Shown here piece after piece: positions 17,286-26,516 of a DNA stretch of 64,000 nt. The translations under genes and the position numbers were made by a program. The stretch spans positions 140,004 to 204,003 of the forward strand of contig NZ_QFWH01000005.1 in assembly GCF_003149375.1 (NCBI RefSeq), read 5' to 3'. Below the pieces are notes generated by a model. That model was given only the letters and a program-made list of their open reading frames with translations. It was not told the origin of the DNA and did no database searches. This DNA comes from Vampirovibrio chlorellavorus. Lineage in GTDB: Bacteria > Cyanobacteriota > Vampirovibrionia > Vampirovibrionales > Vampirovibrionaceae. How positions within the stretch are numbered: position 1 is the first letter of the stretch; the number at the start of each line of letters is the position of its first letter.

Positions 17286-19205
17286 CTAGTTTCGAGTGCG
17301 TCGGCTTTCTCTCCGTTTTTTTTCAGGCCGGGTTTGCTCTTCTTGCTGAATCACCCGAAGCGTATCGGCGGGCAGGCTTTGCAAGGTCAGAATTTCCGAA
17401 CGCATTTTGTCGAACTCCGGGAGGCGACCGGTCAGCAGTTTTCCCATTTCACCCAGATTCCCCAGATCCCATTGCCAGTTGTACTGGTTCACCCGAAACA
17501 GGTTTCTGTAGGAATAATCCAGCTCGTTGAAGTAGCTTTTTTCCCGGATGACCCCGTAGATGATGCCGTTGCCATTTTCCAGGGCCTGGGCCACCTGCTG
17601 GCCGGAGTGTACTACGTGAACGGCCGGTCGGTGTTGCGGGTCAATGTAAAACAGAATGCGTTTGACGGCGGGGTGCAGGGAGAAAAGCAACACCCGATCC
17701 CCGGCCTTGAGATTGTGGTTCAGCTGCTGGGCCAGAAACTGATTGACCGGACGGTGCATAATGGGCAAATAGACCGCCTTTAGAAACAGCATAAAAATCA
17801 GCAGGGAACTGGTCAGGGCCAGCGGGGTCAGGCTCAGTTTTCTGGAGACTTGCAGAAAGAACAGGGAAAAAGCGCCCACCAGCAAGATAAAGGGCCCCGG
17901 AATCAGCCAGAACTTCCAGAGGGGAAAGGCTTCCGGCAGGGGGAATACCTTGTCTTTCAGGGTCAGGGATTCCAGTACGGCCATGCCCGGTAATTTCCAG
18001 AACCCGGCCACGTAATTGCTGGGCACCACCTGAAAAATCACAATGGTCATTAGAACGGCGGCTACCAGAAGGAGCATGATGTAGGCAATCAGGACTTTTT
18101 CATAGTAGGCGTGGGTTTTATTATGAGAGGCCTCCACCACCTGAGCCAGGTAACTGCCCGCAATGATGGCCAGCGGTGGAATAAACGGCAAAATCAGGGT
18201 GGGTTCCTGAAAGGCGGACAGCGAACAGACGGCAAAGCCTGCCAAGAACCAGCTTAAAAGCCAAAGTGTGGGAGACGTGGATTGATGCCGGGTATTGACG
18301 GTATTGGCTTCCGGGTCCAGGAAAGCCGCCGGAACCAGAAACCAGAACGGCAACAGCTCAAACAACAGGCGTTTGGCGTAAAAAAGCCAATCCCCTTTCA
18401 GGCTGGCCCAAAGACCAAGACCCAGCGCTTTCTGCAGGGGATAAACCAGCAGGTAGTTGAGCATAAACCCGCTTTGTCCAGGCTGAATGGACACCCATAG
18501 CAGCCAGGGCAAGGGAATCAGGATCGCTGGCAATAGCAGTGACCGGAAATTCATGCGGTTAAACAGCAGGGTGTTTTGGCCCAAAATCAGGTACAGGGAA
18601 GCGATGGCCATCATCAGCAACACATTGAGGCTGCCGCTGTTCAGGAGCAGCACCCCCAGCACGCTGCCCATCAGCAGCATACTGCGGTTCATTTCCTCTG
18701 CCGGGTTATTCCGCCGGGAGGCCTGATCCTTCCACTTTAAAAAAGTCCACAAAAAAACCAGATCCAGAGTCAGGGTCAGGATGTCGGCAGTAGCCAGCGA
18801 ACCGAGGTAAAAGAACCCCCAGCTAACTGCCAGCAAACCGGTGCTGAACAAGGCCGAGAACCGGCTTTTGGTCAGCTCCATCGTCATCAGGTAGGTAACG
18901 CCCAGCGCGGTCAGCGAAAGCAGGGCGGCGGGCAAACGGGCCACGGACAGCCCAATGCCCCCCAGCTTGAAACTGATCATGGTGAGCCAGGTCCACAGGG
19001 GCGCGCGTACCACATAATCGTGCCCGTTCAGGCTCGGAATCCAGAAGCGGTTCAGGCTCAGGGTCTCCTTGGCCGATTCCAGGTGGAAAAACTCGCTGAA
19101 GGGATCGATGTCGAACACCCCCAGGTTGATGAACAACAACAGGGCCATAATGGCAAACAGGGTTAATTCGGGCAGAAACGCCCGGGGGGAAAATCCTTTA
19201 TCCAT
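17286..19205 (-). CDS. GT39/ArnT-like integral membrane glycosyltransferase
   Basis: 639 residues with about 11-13 hydrophobic spans in the first two thirds and a soluble C-terminal part. The start resembles the PMT_2/ArnT family: a first periplasmic loop with acidic residues (FDIDPFSEFFHLESAKETL), then HDYVVRAPLWTWLTMISF, where family members place the catalytic Asp/Glu and substrate-binding loop. These enzymes transfer a sugar from a polyprenyl-phosphate donor to lipid A, protein or glycan at the periplasmic face. The acceptor here is unknown. The C-terminal part (about 500-620) holds an α/β-like segment (LKAGDRVLLFSLHPAVKRIL). It lies 45 bases downstream of the Xer gene on the same strand and may be co-transcribed. 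Confidence 0.8.
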   Translation of the reverse strand: MDKGFSPRAFLPELTLFAIMALLLFINLGVFDIDPFSEFFHLESAKETLSLNRFWIPSLNGHDYVVRAPLWTWLTMISFKLGGIGLSVARLPAALLSLTALGVTYLMTMELTKSRFSALFSTGLLAVSWGFFYLGSLATADILTLTLDLVFLWTFLKWKDQASRRNNPAEEMNRSMLLMGSVLGVLLLNSGSLNVLLMMAIASLYLILGQNTLLFNRMNFRSLLLPAILIPLPWLLWVSIQPGQSGFMLNYLLVYPLQKALGLGLWASLKGDWLFYAKRLLFELLPFWFLVPAAFLDPEANTVNTRHQSTSPTLWLLSWFLAGFAVCSLSAFQEPTLILPFIPPLAIIAGSYLAQVVEASHNKTHAYYEKVLIAYIMLLLVAAVLMTIVIFQVVPSNYVAGFWKLPGMAVLESLTLKDKVFPLPEAFPLWKFWLIPGPFILLVGAFSLFFLQVSRKLSLTPLALTSSLLIFMLFLKAVYLPIMHRPVNQFLAQQLNHNLKAGDRVLLFSLHPAVKRILFYIDPQHRPAVHVVHSGQQVAQALENGNGIIYGVIREKSYFNELDYSYRNLFRVNQYNWQWDLGNLGEMGKLLTGRLPEFDKMRSEILTLQSLPADTLRVIQQEEQTRPEKKRRESRRTRN

Positions 19206-19250
19206 GAGGCCCTGTAACTCCGGTATTTAAACGAATACGATGGGGGATGC

Positions 19251-20342
19251 TCATACCCTGCCTCCCTGCTCTGTCCGGGAGTTTTGACCAGCCCCGCTTT
19301 GGGCGGCTCCGCCTTGAGCCGCTCTGGGATGGGCTTTCATGTAGGCCCGTTTCAGGCGTTCCGTACTAACGTGCGTGTAAATCTGGGTGCTGCGGATGCT
19401 GACATGGCCCAGCAGCTCCTGCACAACCCGCAGATCGACCCCGCTGTTGAGCAAGTGGGTGGCAAAGCTGTGACGAAAGACGTGCGGGTGCAGGGGCTTA
19501 TCCACCCCGGCCTGTTGGCCCAGCGCCAGTAAAACCCGCCGAATGCTGCGCACATCCAGACGGGTGCCATTTTTATTCAGGAGCAAGGGGCTCTCGGCGG
19601 TCATTGGGTCCGGGCACAGGGCGGACCAACACGCTTTGTATTGCAATAACGCTTGCAGGGCTCGCTGACTGAAAAAGGCCAGCCGTTCCCGACCTCCTTT
19701 TCCCTGAATGCGCAGCTCCAGCTCTTCCCAGTTGACGTGTCCCAGATTCAGGGAGGACAGTTCACCCACCCGCACCCCGGAGGAGAAGAGTAATTCCAGA
19801 ATGGCCAGATTGCGCCATTTCAGCGTGGATTCCGGCTCCAGGAGCGCGGCCTTCCGGAGTTGCTCAATTTCGGAAGGGGAAATAAAATTGGGCAGCCGAC
19901 GGGATAACCGGGGCCTGTGGAAGACCAGCGGCAGGCTGTTCTCCTCAAAATAGCGCTCTTTCATCAGGAATTTAAAAAAGGTTTTCATGGAAGAACCTTT
20001 TCGGGCCAGGGACGTTTTGGAGAGTTGCTGGGCGCCCAGGTGGGCGATATAGGCGGTGGGAATCTCTCGCCAAAACGTTTGGGGTTGGACTTCAAAGCCC
20101 TGCTTCTCAAGGACGAATCGATTCAGCCAGTCCAGCAGGGCGGCGATATCCGACTGGTAAGCCCGCAGGGTGTGCGGCGATAATCCACGGGTGACATCCA
20201 GGTAACTGAAAAAGGCTTCGGCGCCTTCCTCAAAGCGGGCCAGCCCAAAGTCATGGACGCGTTGAACATCGGGCCTCTGAACGGGCCTCTCAATGGTCTT
20301 CTCAACTCTCTGTCCAGCTTCAGCATCTTCCATACACTTCAT
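19251..20342 (-). CDS. XerC/XerD-type tyrosine recombinase
   Basis: 363 residues with an N-terminal SAM-like DNA-binding domain (YLDVTRGLSPHTLRAYQSDI) and the full catalytic set: Arg in SSGVRVGELSSLN, Lys in IQGKGGRERL, HxxR in HPHVFRHSFATHLL, His in ELLGHVSIRSTQIYTHV, with the Tyr nucleophile in the same motif. This is the chromosome-dimer resolution family acting at dif. No dif-like site was identified. The N-terminus is about 40 residues longer than in typical Xer proteins and the C-terminus carries an Ala/Gly/Gln-rich tail. ATG 20342 and ATG 20333 are both possible; a TATAAT on the minus strand directly abuts the first ATG, so a leaderless message starting near 20333 is conceivable. Whether this is XerC, XerD or a single-Xer system cannot be told. 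Confidence 0.9.
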   Translation of the reverse strand: MKCMEDAEAGQRVEKTIERPVQRPDVQRVHDFGLARFEEGAEAFFSYLDVTRGLSPHTLRAYQSDIAALLDWLNRFVLEKQGFEVQPQTFWREIPTAYIAHLGAQQLSKTSLARKGSSMKTFFKFLMKERYFEENSLPLVFHRPRLSRRLPNFISPSEIEQLRKAALLEPESTLKWRNLAILELLFSSGVRVGELSSLNLGHVNWEELELRIQGKGGRERLAFFSQRALQALLQYKACWSALCPDPMTAESPLLLNKNGTRLDVRSIRRVLLALGQQAGVDKPLHPHVFRHSFATHLLNSGVDLRVVQELLGHVSIRSTQIYTHVSTERLKRAYMKAHPRAAQGGAAQSGAGQNSRTEQGGRV

Positions 20343-20555
20343 TATAGGGGATTTTTGTATATAATAGGAGGGAGTTTTTACGCGAGTGGAAATCTGGAGG
20401 AGGTTCCTCTACAGCATTGGGCAACGTGTTTTTGAGGCAATGATTGTTTTGACTTTATAACTGTCGCCCCTCGCCCGGATTTCATCCACAGTGAGCGCCG
20501 CTTGAAGCCCGTATTATAGTGAGAGAGTCAACCCCGAGTTCTTAAGGAGTATTCC

Positions 20556-21722
20556 ATGGATAAAATGAAAGTATCCCTGTTGGCTGGTATGCTGGCCGTT
20601 ACCGTAATGGTATCCGGCTGCGCCAGTGGCGGTTTGGCTGGCGGGCAAAAAGTGGCCACGGTCAATGGCGCTGTGATTTCCAAAGCAGAGTATGACAAGA
20701 CCTACAGCGAGTTCCAGAAGTCTTTCCACCTGGAAAACGTTCCTGAAGCGCAAAAGGGCATGCTGGATGATTACCTGAAGCAAATGACCCTGAATAAGCT
20801 GATTTTGCAGACCCTGATCAATACGGAAGCCAATAAAGCGGGTATCAAGGTTTCCGATGAAGAAGTGAAGCAGTACAAACAGGACAAGATCTTTAACGAT
20901 CCGGCTCTGAAAGAGCAGTTCAAAGCCTTCCTCAGCCAGAACAAGATGCAGGAATCCGATTTTGACGCCATGCTGCGTGAAAATCTGCTGCTGAACAAGT
21001 TCATGGAATCCAAAGGCGGGCAGCAGGTTCAGGTGACCGATGCCGAAGTGAAAAACTTCTACGATAAAAACGTGGAGCAGTTCAAGATGCCGGAAAGCAT
21101 CCGGGCCGAGCATATTCTGGTGAAGGCCATTGAACCCCAGTTGAAGCAGGAATTGCGAAAGGCCAACGAGAAAATCTCGGACGCTGATTTGCAAAAAGGG
21201 GTGGCCGCCAAAAAGCAGGAATTGAAGGCCAAAGCCGAAAAGCTGTATGAGGAAGTCAAGGCCACCCCGGCCAAGTTTGAGGAAGTGGCCAAGAAAAATT
21301 CAGAAGACACCATGTCCGCCGTGAAAGGCGGAGATCTCGGCTTTATGCCGGAAGGCACCGTGGACCCTTCCTTCTGGGCCGCCGCTGAAAAAACGGAGAA
21401 AGGGCAGCTCTATCCGGGTGTGGTGACCAGCCAGTTCGGCTATCACATCATCAAGGTACTGGACCGCAAGGCGGCCCATCAGCAAACCTTTGATGAGGCC
21501 AAAGCCGCCATTCGGGAGCAAATGTCCCAGCAGAAAAAACAGGCTTTCCTGCAACAGTGGGCTCAGCAACAACGGGCTGCCGCCAAAATCGACGTGGAAA
21601 AAGCCTACCAACCCAAAGAGCCTGAAATGGGCGCCTCCGCTGAAACCGGTGCCGCCCCGGCTGCCGGTCAGCCTGCCGAAAAATCGGCTGACGCTGGCAA
21701 AAGCGCCGCTGGACACCAGTAG
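20556..21722 (+). CDS. SurA/PpiC-like peptidyl-prolyl isomerase lipoprotein
   Basis: 388 residues. A lipoprotein signal ends in VSGC (19-22), so the protein should be tethered to a membrane outside the cytoplasm. A SurA-N-like helical chaperone region covers about 35-180, followed by a parvulin domain (about 180-310) with AEHILVKA, GGDLGFMPEG and FGYHIIKVLDR, the usual parvulin blocks. A helical C-terminus then gives way to an Ala/Pro/Gly tail. The expected job is folding of exported or outer-membrane proteins. Start ATG 20556 has a strong AAGGAG 7 bases upstream. The next gene starts 2 bases after the stop, so it heads a compact operon. A charged insert (about 195-230) splits the early part of the parvulin domain. 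Confidence 0.92.
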   Translation: MDKMKVSLLAGMLAVTVMVSGCASGGLAGGQKVATVNGAVISKAEYDKTYSEFQKSFHLENVPEAQKGMLDDYLKQMTLNKLILQTLINTEANKAGIKVSDEEVKQYKQDKIFNDPALKEQFKAFLSQNKMQESDFDAMLRENLLLNKFMESKGGQQVQVTDAEVKNFYDKNVEQFKMPESIRAEHILVKAIEPQLKQELRKANEKISDADLQKGVAAKKQELKAKAEKLYEEVKATPAKFEEVAKKNSEDTMSAVKGGDLGFMPEGTVDPSFWAAAEKTEKGQLYPGVVTSQFGYHIIKVLDRKAAHQQTFDEAKAAIREQMSQQKKQAFLQQWAQQQRAAAKIDVEKAYQPKEPEMGASAETGAAPAAGQPAEKSADAGKSAAGHQ

Positions 21723-21724
21723 CC

Positions 21725-22225
21725 ATGGGACAAGTCGTCTCACTAACGACCTTGATGGAAGCACTGGCCCCCTTGCGGGGCCAGTCTTCTATTGTGACCA
21801 CCAACGGCTGTTTTGATATCCTGCACGTGGGTCATTTACGCTACCTACAGGGCTGTAAGGCCCTGGGGGAAACGTTGGTGGTGCTGGTGAACTCGGATGC
21901 CTCGGTTCGTCGCCTGAAAGGCCCGCAGCGGCCCATCGTCACCGAGGCGGATCGGGCGGAACTGCTGGCCGGATTGGGCTGCGTGGATTACGTGGTGCTG
22001 TTTGACGAGGACACCCCGGAGCCTTTGCTGGAAAAAATCGTGCCCGATTTTCACGCCAAGGGGGCCCAGTACAACGAAGGCAACTTGCCGGAGATGGCCA
22101 CCTTGCGTAAAATTGGCACGCAGGTCAAGTTTGTGCCCATGGTGGAAAACCGTTCAACCTCCTCGGTCATTGAGACCATCCAGCAGCGGTTGGCCGCTGC
22201 CGCTCAGCCCACCACCGGGCGCTAG
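21725..22225 (+). CDS. RfaE2/HldE-C-like sugar-phosphate nucleotidyltransferase
   Basis: 166 residues of a cytidylyltransferase-like Rossmann fold. It has the HxGH nucleotide-binding motif in FDILHVGHLRYL (about residues 30-40), VVLVNSDASVRRLKGPQRP, the acceptor-binding block LFDEDTPEPLLEKIVPD, and ENRSTSSVIETI in place of the family's GRST..I..I end. The closest family is D-glycero-β-D-manno-heptose 1-phosphate adenylyltransferase (RfaE domain II), used for ADP-heptose in LPS or glycan synthesis. No kinase domain is attached, so any heptose-7-phosphate kinase would be encoded elsewhere. It starts 2 bases after the PpiC-like gene. Substrate assignment beyond the family level is uncertain. Confidence 0.85.
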   Translation: MGQVVSLTTLMEALAPLRGQSSIVTTNGCFDILHVGHLRYLQGCKALGETLVVLVNSDASVRRLKGPQRPIVTEADRAELLAGLGCVDYVVLFDEDTPEPLLEKIVPDFHAKGAQYNEGNLPEMATLRKIGTQVKFVPMVENRSTSSVIETIQQRLAAAAQPTTGR

Positions 22226-22243
22226 AAATCGACACCATCACTT

Positions 22244-24022
22244 ATGCAACAACTGGATGCCCTTTCCCTGAAAGCACTGGCCCTGGAGCTGGATGCCCTG
22301 CTGCGCAACGCCAAGGTCAGTAAAGTTCAGCATCCCAGCCCGCATGAGTTTCTGCTTACCTTTTGGGGTGGGGCCCCTCGCCCGGAACAGCTCAACCTGT
22401 TTTACATCCAGTTGAGCCCGGAAGCCCCCTTTTGCGTGCTGACCCGGCCCAGAGTCCGGCAGGACACCGTACTGAACAGTTTCGCCAAGCCCACCGCCCT
22501 GTGCATGCTGTTGCGCAAGCACTTGCAGGGAGCCAATCTATCGCAAGTGAAAACCTTACCGGGAGAGCGGGTGCTGAATCTGGTGTTCGAGAATCTCAAT
22601 GAGCTGGGGGAGCCGGTGCGACTGGTCTTGTCTCTGGAGTTAATGGGCAAGCACACCAACATGATTTTTTACGATGATGCGCGTGGCGAGATTCTGGCGG
22701 TGGCCCATGGGGTGGGCGAGCGCATGAGCAGTCATCGGGAGCTGGCGGCGGGTTTGCCTTACGCGCCTCCACCTCAGCCTGCCGGAAAGCGATTGATGGC
22801 CAGTTTGTCCTTTGTCGATTTTGCGGCTTTGCTGGCGCACAAACCAGCGGATGAGCCACTATTGCGCTTTTTGAACGCCAATCTGGCCGGTTTTGGACTG
22901 CGCATGCTGGAAGACGCCTGGGCCATGGCGGAGGGCTCTGAAGAGACCTTGTATGGGCAATTGCAAACGCTGGATAGCGTCCAGGCCTTGCAGCCCGTGA
23001 TTTCCGGGGATGGGCAGCGCTTTGGCCTGCTGGGACATATTCACGCCGCGGAAGAGGTGGTGCCCTGTGAGTCCGTGAACGCTTTGGTGGAACGCTACTT
23101 CATCGGTCACCTCAAGGCCCTCCGACTCCAACGCAGGCGGGAGCAGTTGTTGCTGAAGCTGGATCAGCGAGAAAAACGCCGTCAATCCAGAGAGAAAGAG
23201 TTGACTCCGGTTTCAGAGGAACAGATTGGCAGCTTTCAGGCCACTGGGGATCGCCTGCTGTCCGCCTTCAGCGCCCGGGAAGTACCCGCCCATCCCATAC
23301 CCGGCCAGACAACGGTGATCCTGACCCATTACGACGATGGCAGCCCGTGGCCCATTGAGATTGATCCGGCGGCGGACTGGGTGGAAAACGCCCAGTTGTA
23401 CTATCGTCGGGCCAAAAAGGCCAAGGCCAGACAGCATGCCGCTGAGCAAATGCTCAGCCAGCTCAACGAGGAGCGGGATTATCTGGCCAGTTTATGGCAA
23501 CTGGTCTCTCAGGCGGAGACTCTGGCCGAGTTTGACACGCTGGAAGCGGAAATGATCGCGGCTGGCTTCATAAATGCCTCGCCCAAACTGCTGGCGGACA
23601 AAAAGCAAAAACAGGGAACTGTCAAAACGGACGAGAAGGCGGGCGTCCTGACCCTGCAATCTTCGGATGGACTGGAAATTCTGGTGGGCAAAAGCGCCCA
23701 GGGCAACGATGCCATTGTGGGCAAGCTCTCCCGATCGGATGACTGGTGGTTGCACGTGCATCAGATGCCCGGCTCCCATGTCCTCATTCGCTCGGGCAAG
23801 GAGCCGGTGCCGGATAATACCTTGCTGGAGGCGGCCATGTTGGCCGTCTATTACAGTTCCGCCCGGCATAGTTTAAATGTGCCGGTCATTTATACCGCTT
23901 GCAAATACGTGCGTAAAATTCCCCAGTCCTACCCGGGGCACGTGAATTACAGGCAGGAGCAAACCCTGTTTGTCAGCCCTCAGCAAACAGTGATTGACCG
24001 TTTATTGGTGGCGCGGGGCTAG
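22244..24022 (+). CDS. rqcH: RqcH/Rqc2 homologue (NFACT protein) for ribosome rescue
   Basis: 592 residues with the NFACT layout: NFACT-N (about 1-190, with MLLRKHLQGA and SLELMGKHTNMIFYDD), a helix-hairpin/coiled-coil middle (about 190-440) and NFACT-R at the C-terminus (GLEILVGKSAQGNDAI, DDWWLHVHQMPGSHVLIRSG, VRKIPQ). RqcH binds obstructed 50S subunits and directs C-terminal Ala-tailing; older annotations call it fibronectin-binding protein FbpA. The Asp-Arg pair of the NFACT-N domain (Asp97-Arg98 in Bacillus, from memory) reads Glu108-Arg109 here. It is the third gene of the operon, 18 bases after the RfaE2-like gene, and its stop overlaps the convergent ankyrin gene by 4 bases. Confidence 0.92.
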   Translation: MQQLDALSLKALALELDALLRNAKVSKVQHPSPHEFLLTFWGGAPRPEQLNLFYIQLSPEAPFCVLTRPRVRQDTVLNSFAKPTALCMLLRKHLQGANLSQVKTLPGERVLNLVFENLNELGEPVRLVLSLELMGKHTNMIFYDDARGEILAVAHGVGERMSSHRELAAGLPYAPPPQPAGKRLMASLSFVDFAALLAHKPADEPLLRFLNANLAGFGLRMLEDAWAMAEGSEETLYGQLQTLDSVQALQPVISGDGQRFGLLGHIHAAEEVVPCESVNALVERYFIGHLKALRLQRRREQLLLKLDQREKRRQSREKELTPVSEEQIGSFQATGDRLLSAFSAREVPAHPIPGQTTVILTHYDDGSPWPIEIDPAADWVENAQLYYRRAKKAKARQHAAEQMLSQLNEERDYLASLWQLVSQAETLAEFDTLEAEMIAAGFINASPKLLADKKQKQGTVKTDEKAGVLTLQSSDGLEILVGKSAQGNDAIVGKLSRSDDWWLHVHQMPGSHVLIRSGKEPVPDNTLLEAAMLAVYYSSARHSLNVPVIYTACKYVRKIPQSYPGHVNYRQEQTLFVSPQQTVIDRLLVARG

Positions 24023-26031
24023 CGAAAAGATTTGGAGCGCAAGGGAAAGCGTCGGGCTGTCAACGGGCTGTCCGGCTCCGAGGAGCCTTCGGCTTCCGAG
24101 GGGTGCAGGGAGGCCATGGCGGTGGACAGTACCGTGTGACTTTCCAGTTCTTTTCGGCGGTAGTTGATGAGCGTTTTCAAGTCGGCTTCCAGGGAGGTCA
24201 GGACATCGGAGGCCGGTTGCTCGCTGGAGGCCCCTTGCTGTTTTTGAGCCACCAGGTCCAGCACGCTCTGGTAGGTACTCAGCTCCTGCCGTTGCAGTTC
24301 ACTGCGATGCGACGTGCTGAGCGCCATCAAGTGGGCCACGGTCTTGGACAGGGTATTTTTCTTGGCTTTTTGTTGTTGAATGATCTCCGCCTGCGCTTGG
24401 AGTTGGGTTGCCTGCTGGACCAGTTGGGTTTGCTGGGCTAACAGCGCTGTCTGTTGCTGATGGAGCGTCTGCCGCAGGGTTTGTAGTTCCCTGCCCTGAT
24501 GGTTCATATTGGCCATCAATTGTTTGTTGACCTGATGCACCTGCGGCAGAATCAGGGGGCTTTCATCCCGTTGCCATTGGGTCTGGGCCAGTTGAAAATT
24601 CAGGGAATCCTTTTCTCTCAGTAAGCGGGCAATCCAGTCCCGATACTGTTCCTGAACCAGGGTGAGCTGCTCGCTCAGGTGCTGGCCTTGTTCGTTGACC
24701 CGATCCAGTTCCGTTTGCAGCTCCCGGATTTTGGCATTCATTTTGCCAATTTTTTTTCGGTCCTGTTTTCGTTCTGGGTGGCCAGATGGCGCTTCGGTGG
24801 GGGGAAGCGTTTGGGTGGCCGCTTCCGTGGTTGATGAAGCGGGAGTGGCCTTGATGGTATGAGCCAAGGCCAGCTGCTGGCTCAATTGGGCGATTTTCGC
24901 GGCGGAATCGCGTTGCTGGGCGTTGAGGTCCTCCTGCCGGGCCGCTAGTTCGGCTTTGAAGGTTTGTTCCGCGCGTTGCAGCGCTTCGGTTTTTCGCTCA
25001 AGCCGCTTTCTCAGGCTCTCCTCTTTTTGAGAGAGCCGCTTTATGGTCTGCGCTGGGTCGGTCTGACTCTGGCTGACCGATTTTTCCGAGCGGGCGATCC
25101 GTTCCCGGATTTCTGCCAGCGCTGTCTCCAGTTCCGCTTTTTCTTGCGCCAGCAGATTGCTGTCCTGTAAAGCCTGTCGGGTGGTTTGCTCCAGTTGCCG
25201 GATGGTTTCCTTGGCCGTGCCCAGCTGGGTTTGCAATCGCTGTTGGGCTTGCTGAAGCTGGGCCAACTCAGGGTGATCCGAGCCTTTCAGGCCGGAGTCT
25301 TGTCGGGAGAGCGGTGAGCGGTGAGGGGCGGCGCTGTCGGGTTTCGTCGCGTCGACCTCGGTGGGCAGGGGATCGGCAGATGCCTTATCAGCTTTTTGCT
25401 GGGGCGTGAACAAGGTGCCCAGACCCCAACCGCTGAACCAGGACGTTGTTTTGCCTGGTGCTGCCGCATCGGGACCGCTTTGGACAGCGGGTTCGGACAA
25501 AGGCCCAGCGCCCTGTTGTTGTTGCTTGGACAGTGCCTTTACCCGTTTAATCAGCATTTGCCGGATGGCGTCCCGATCGGCGGGTGTACTGGTCCGGCTC
25601 ATCTTGGTTTCAGCCCAATCCAGGGCATCCTGTTTGTTTGCGCTTTCCGTTAAGGGGTTTGCCCCTGCGTTCAGCAGCACTTCCACCAGTTTGGGGCGAC
25701 CCGCGGAGACGGCGATATGCAGTAGCGTTTGCTGGTGAATGGGGTTGACCGGATAATCCACATCGTTAAAGTGTTGTTTAAATTGCTGGGCCAGATACTG
25801 CATGACCAGCGGGCTGCTGGTTTTGGGGGCTACTTTCATGGCAATGGCCCGTAGGGGCGCGCTGGCTGGCAGTCGCTGTATTTGTTCCAGGTTATTGGGA
25901 TCGACGGTTTCCAGCGTGGGCCCTCCGGCGAACCGGACTGGTTGAGGGGGCTGCTTCAAGGTGGCTTGCGGCTTGGGGAGAATCTTGTTCTTGGGCTTTC
26001 GGGGGCGGGGTAAGGTCGGGGTGATGTGCAT
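24019..26031 (-). CDS. Ankyrin-repeat / long coiled-coil protein
   Basis: About 670 residues from ATG 26031. A basic Pro/Lys-rich start leads to the short motif VRFAGG (32-37). Residues about 90-150 include one clear ankyrin unit (QTLLHIAVSAGRPKLVEVLL, NAGANP) and a degenerate second. A Gln/Ser-rich linker follows, then from about 260 to 630 an almost unbroken Gln/Glu/Ala/Leu coiled coil (LAQLQQAQQRLQTQLGTAKE and so on), which should make a long dimeric rod. No membrane span or signal peptide was seen. The longest open frame begins at a TTG (26148), but the extra 39 residues look unlike coding sequence. A scaffold or cytoskeletal role is possible; no enzymatic function is suggested. Confidence 0.72.
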   Translation of the reverse strand: MHITPTLPRPRKPKNKILPKPQATLKQPPQPVRFAGGPTLETVDPNNLEQIQRLPASAPLRAIAMKVAPKTSSPLVMQYLAQQFKQHFNDVDYPVNPIHQQTLLHIAVSAGRPKLVEVLLNAGANPLTESANKQDALDWAETKMSRTSTPADRDAIRQMLIKRVKALSKQQQQGAGPLSEPAVQSGPDAAAPGKTTSWFSGWGLGTLFTPQQKADKASADPLPTEVDATKPDSAAPHRSPLSRQDSGLKGSDHPELAQLQQAQQRLQTQLGTAKETIRQLEQTTRQALQDSNLLAQEKAELETALAEIRERIARSEKSVSQSQTDPAQTIKRLSQKEESLRKRLERKTEALQRAEQTFKAELAARQEDLNAQQRDSAAKIAQLSQQLALAHTIKATPASSTTEAATQTLPPTEAPSGHPERKQDRKKIGKMNAKIRELQTELDRVNEQGQHLSEQLTLVQEQYRDWIARLLREKDSLNFQLAQTQWQRDESPLILPQVHQVNKQLMANMNHQGRELQTLRQTLHQQQTALLAQQTQLVQQATQLQAQAEIIQQQKAKKNTLSKTVAHLMALSTSHRSELQRQELSTYQSVLDLVAQKQQGASSEQPASDVLTSLEADLKTLINYRRKELESHTVLSTAMASLHPSEAEGSSEPDSPLTARRFPLRSKSFR

Positions 26032-26516
26032 GATGAGGGGCTCGCTGAGTGGGTTCACAAGGGAACACGGAAGGGATGAAGGGCTAATAAATAAGGAATA
26101 CAAATAAGGGATGAGTCCGATGGGAGGAAGCTGATTGGGGCTGTCCAAGGCAAGGTTTGCCGGGTGGTTTAGATTACTGGGAAGGGGCTTTTTTCAAGAC
26201 AGTTTTCTCTGGTTCATGGGGGCAAGCAACGAACGTCATTATCGGACGTCATCATGGTGCCCGGTCAACAGAATTAATCAACACCAAACTTGAAAAAAAA
26301 CTGTGACTCAAGACAATCCGCATGACGCAAGCGTTCTCAAACAGTGAAAACCAAAGCAGGTACAGAAATGCCTGCAGAGAAATGCCTGTGATTTCCGGTA
26401 CCAGATGACACCGGGGCGGGTGCGCTTCTTCGGTTCTTTGTGTGTATGGCCTGCGATTTGCGGATGGAGCCCCTCACGTATAATGGAAGTAGCGTTTTTT
26501 GCAAAGGAGAGGCTGT
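26032..26516. other. Divergent intergenic region before pepA
   Basis: 485 bases without a convincing gene. It contains a direct repeat of AGAAATGCCTG (26364-26374 and 26378-26388), a short ACGTCAT direct repeat near 26232-26250, and at the right end the pepA -10 box. The promoter of the ankyrin gene must also lie here but was not identified. A 74-codon minus-strand frame at 26308-26532 has no ribosome-binding site and overlaps the pepA promoter; it is not accepted as a gene. Confidence 0.4.
26458..26484 (+). promoter_or_regulatory. Predicted promoter of pepA
   Basis: A perfect TATAAT lies at 26479-26484. A weak -35, TTGCGG at 26458-26463, is 15 bases upstream. The leader to ATG 26517 is only about 25 bases and contains the AGGAG ribosome-binding site. 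Confidence 0.5.

Noticed and set aside
19251-20342. Xer recombinase as an integrase of a mobile element
   Set aside because: No tRNA-adjacent attachment sites, direct repeats or cargo genes flank it; the sequence motifs fit a chromosomal XerC/D.
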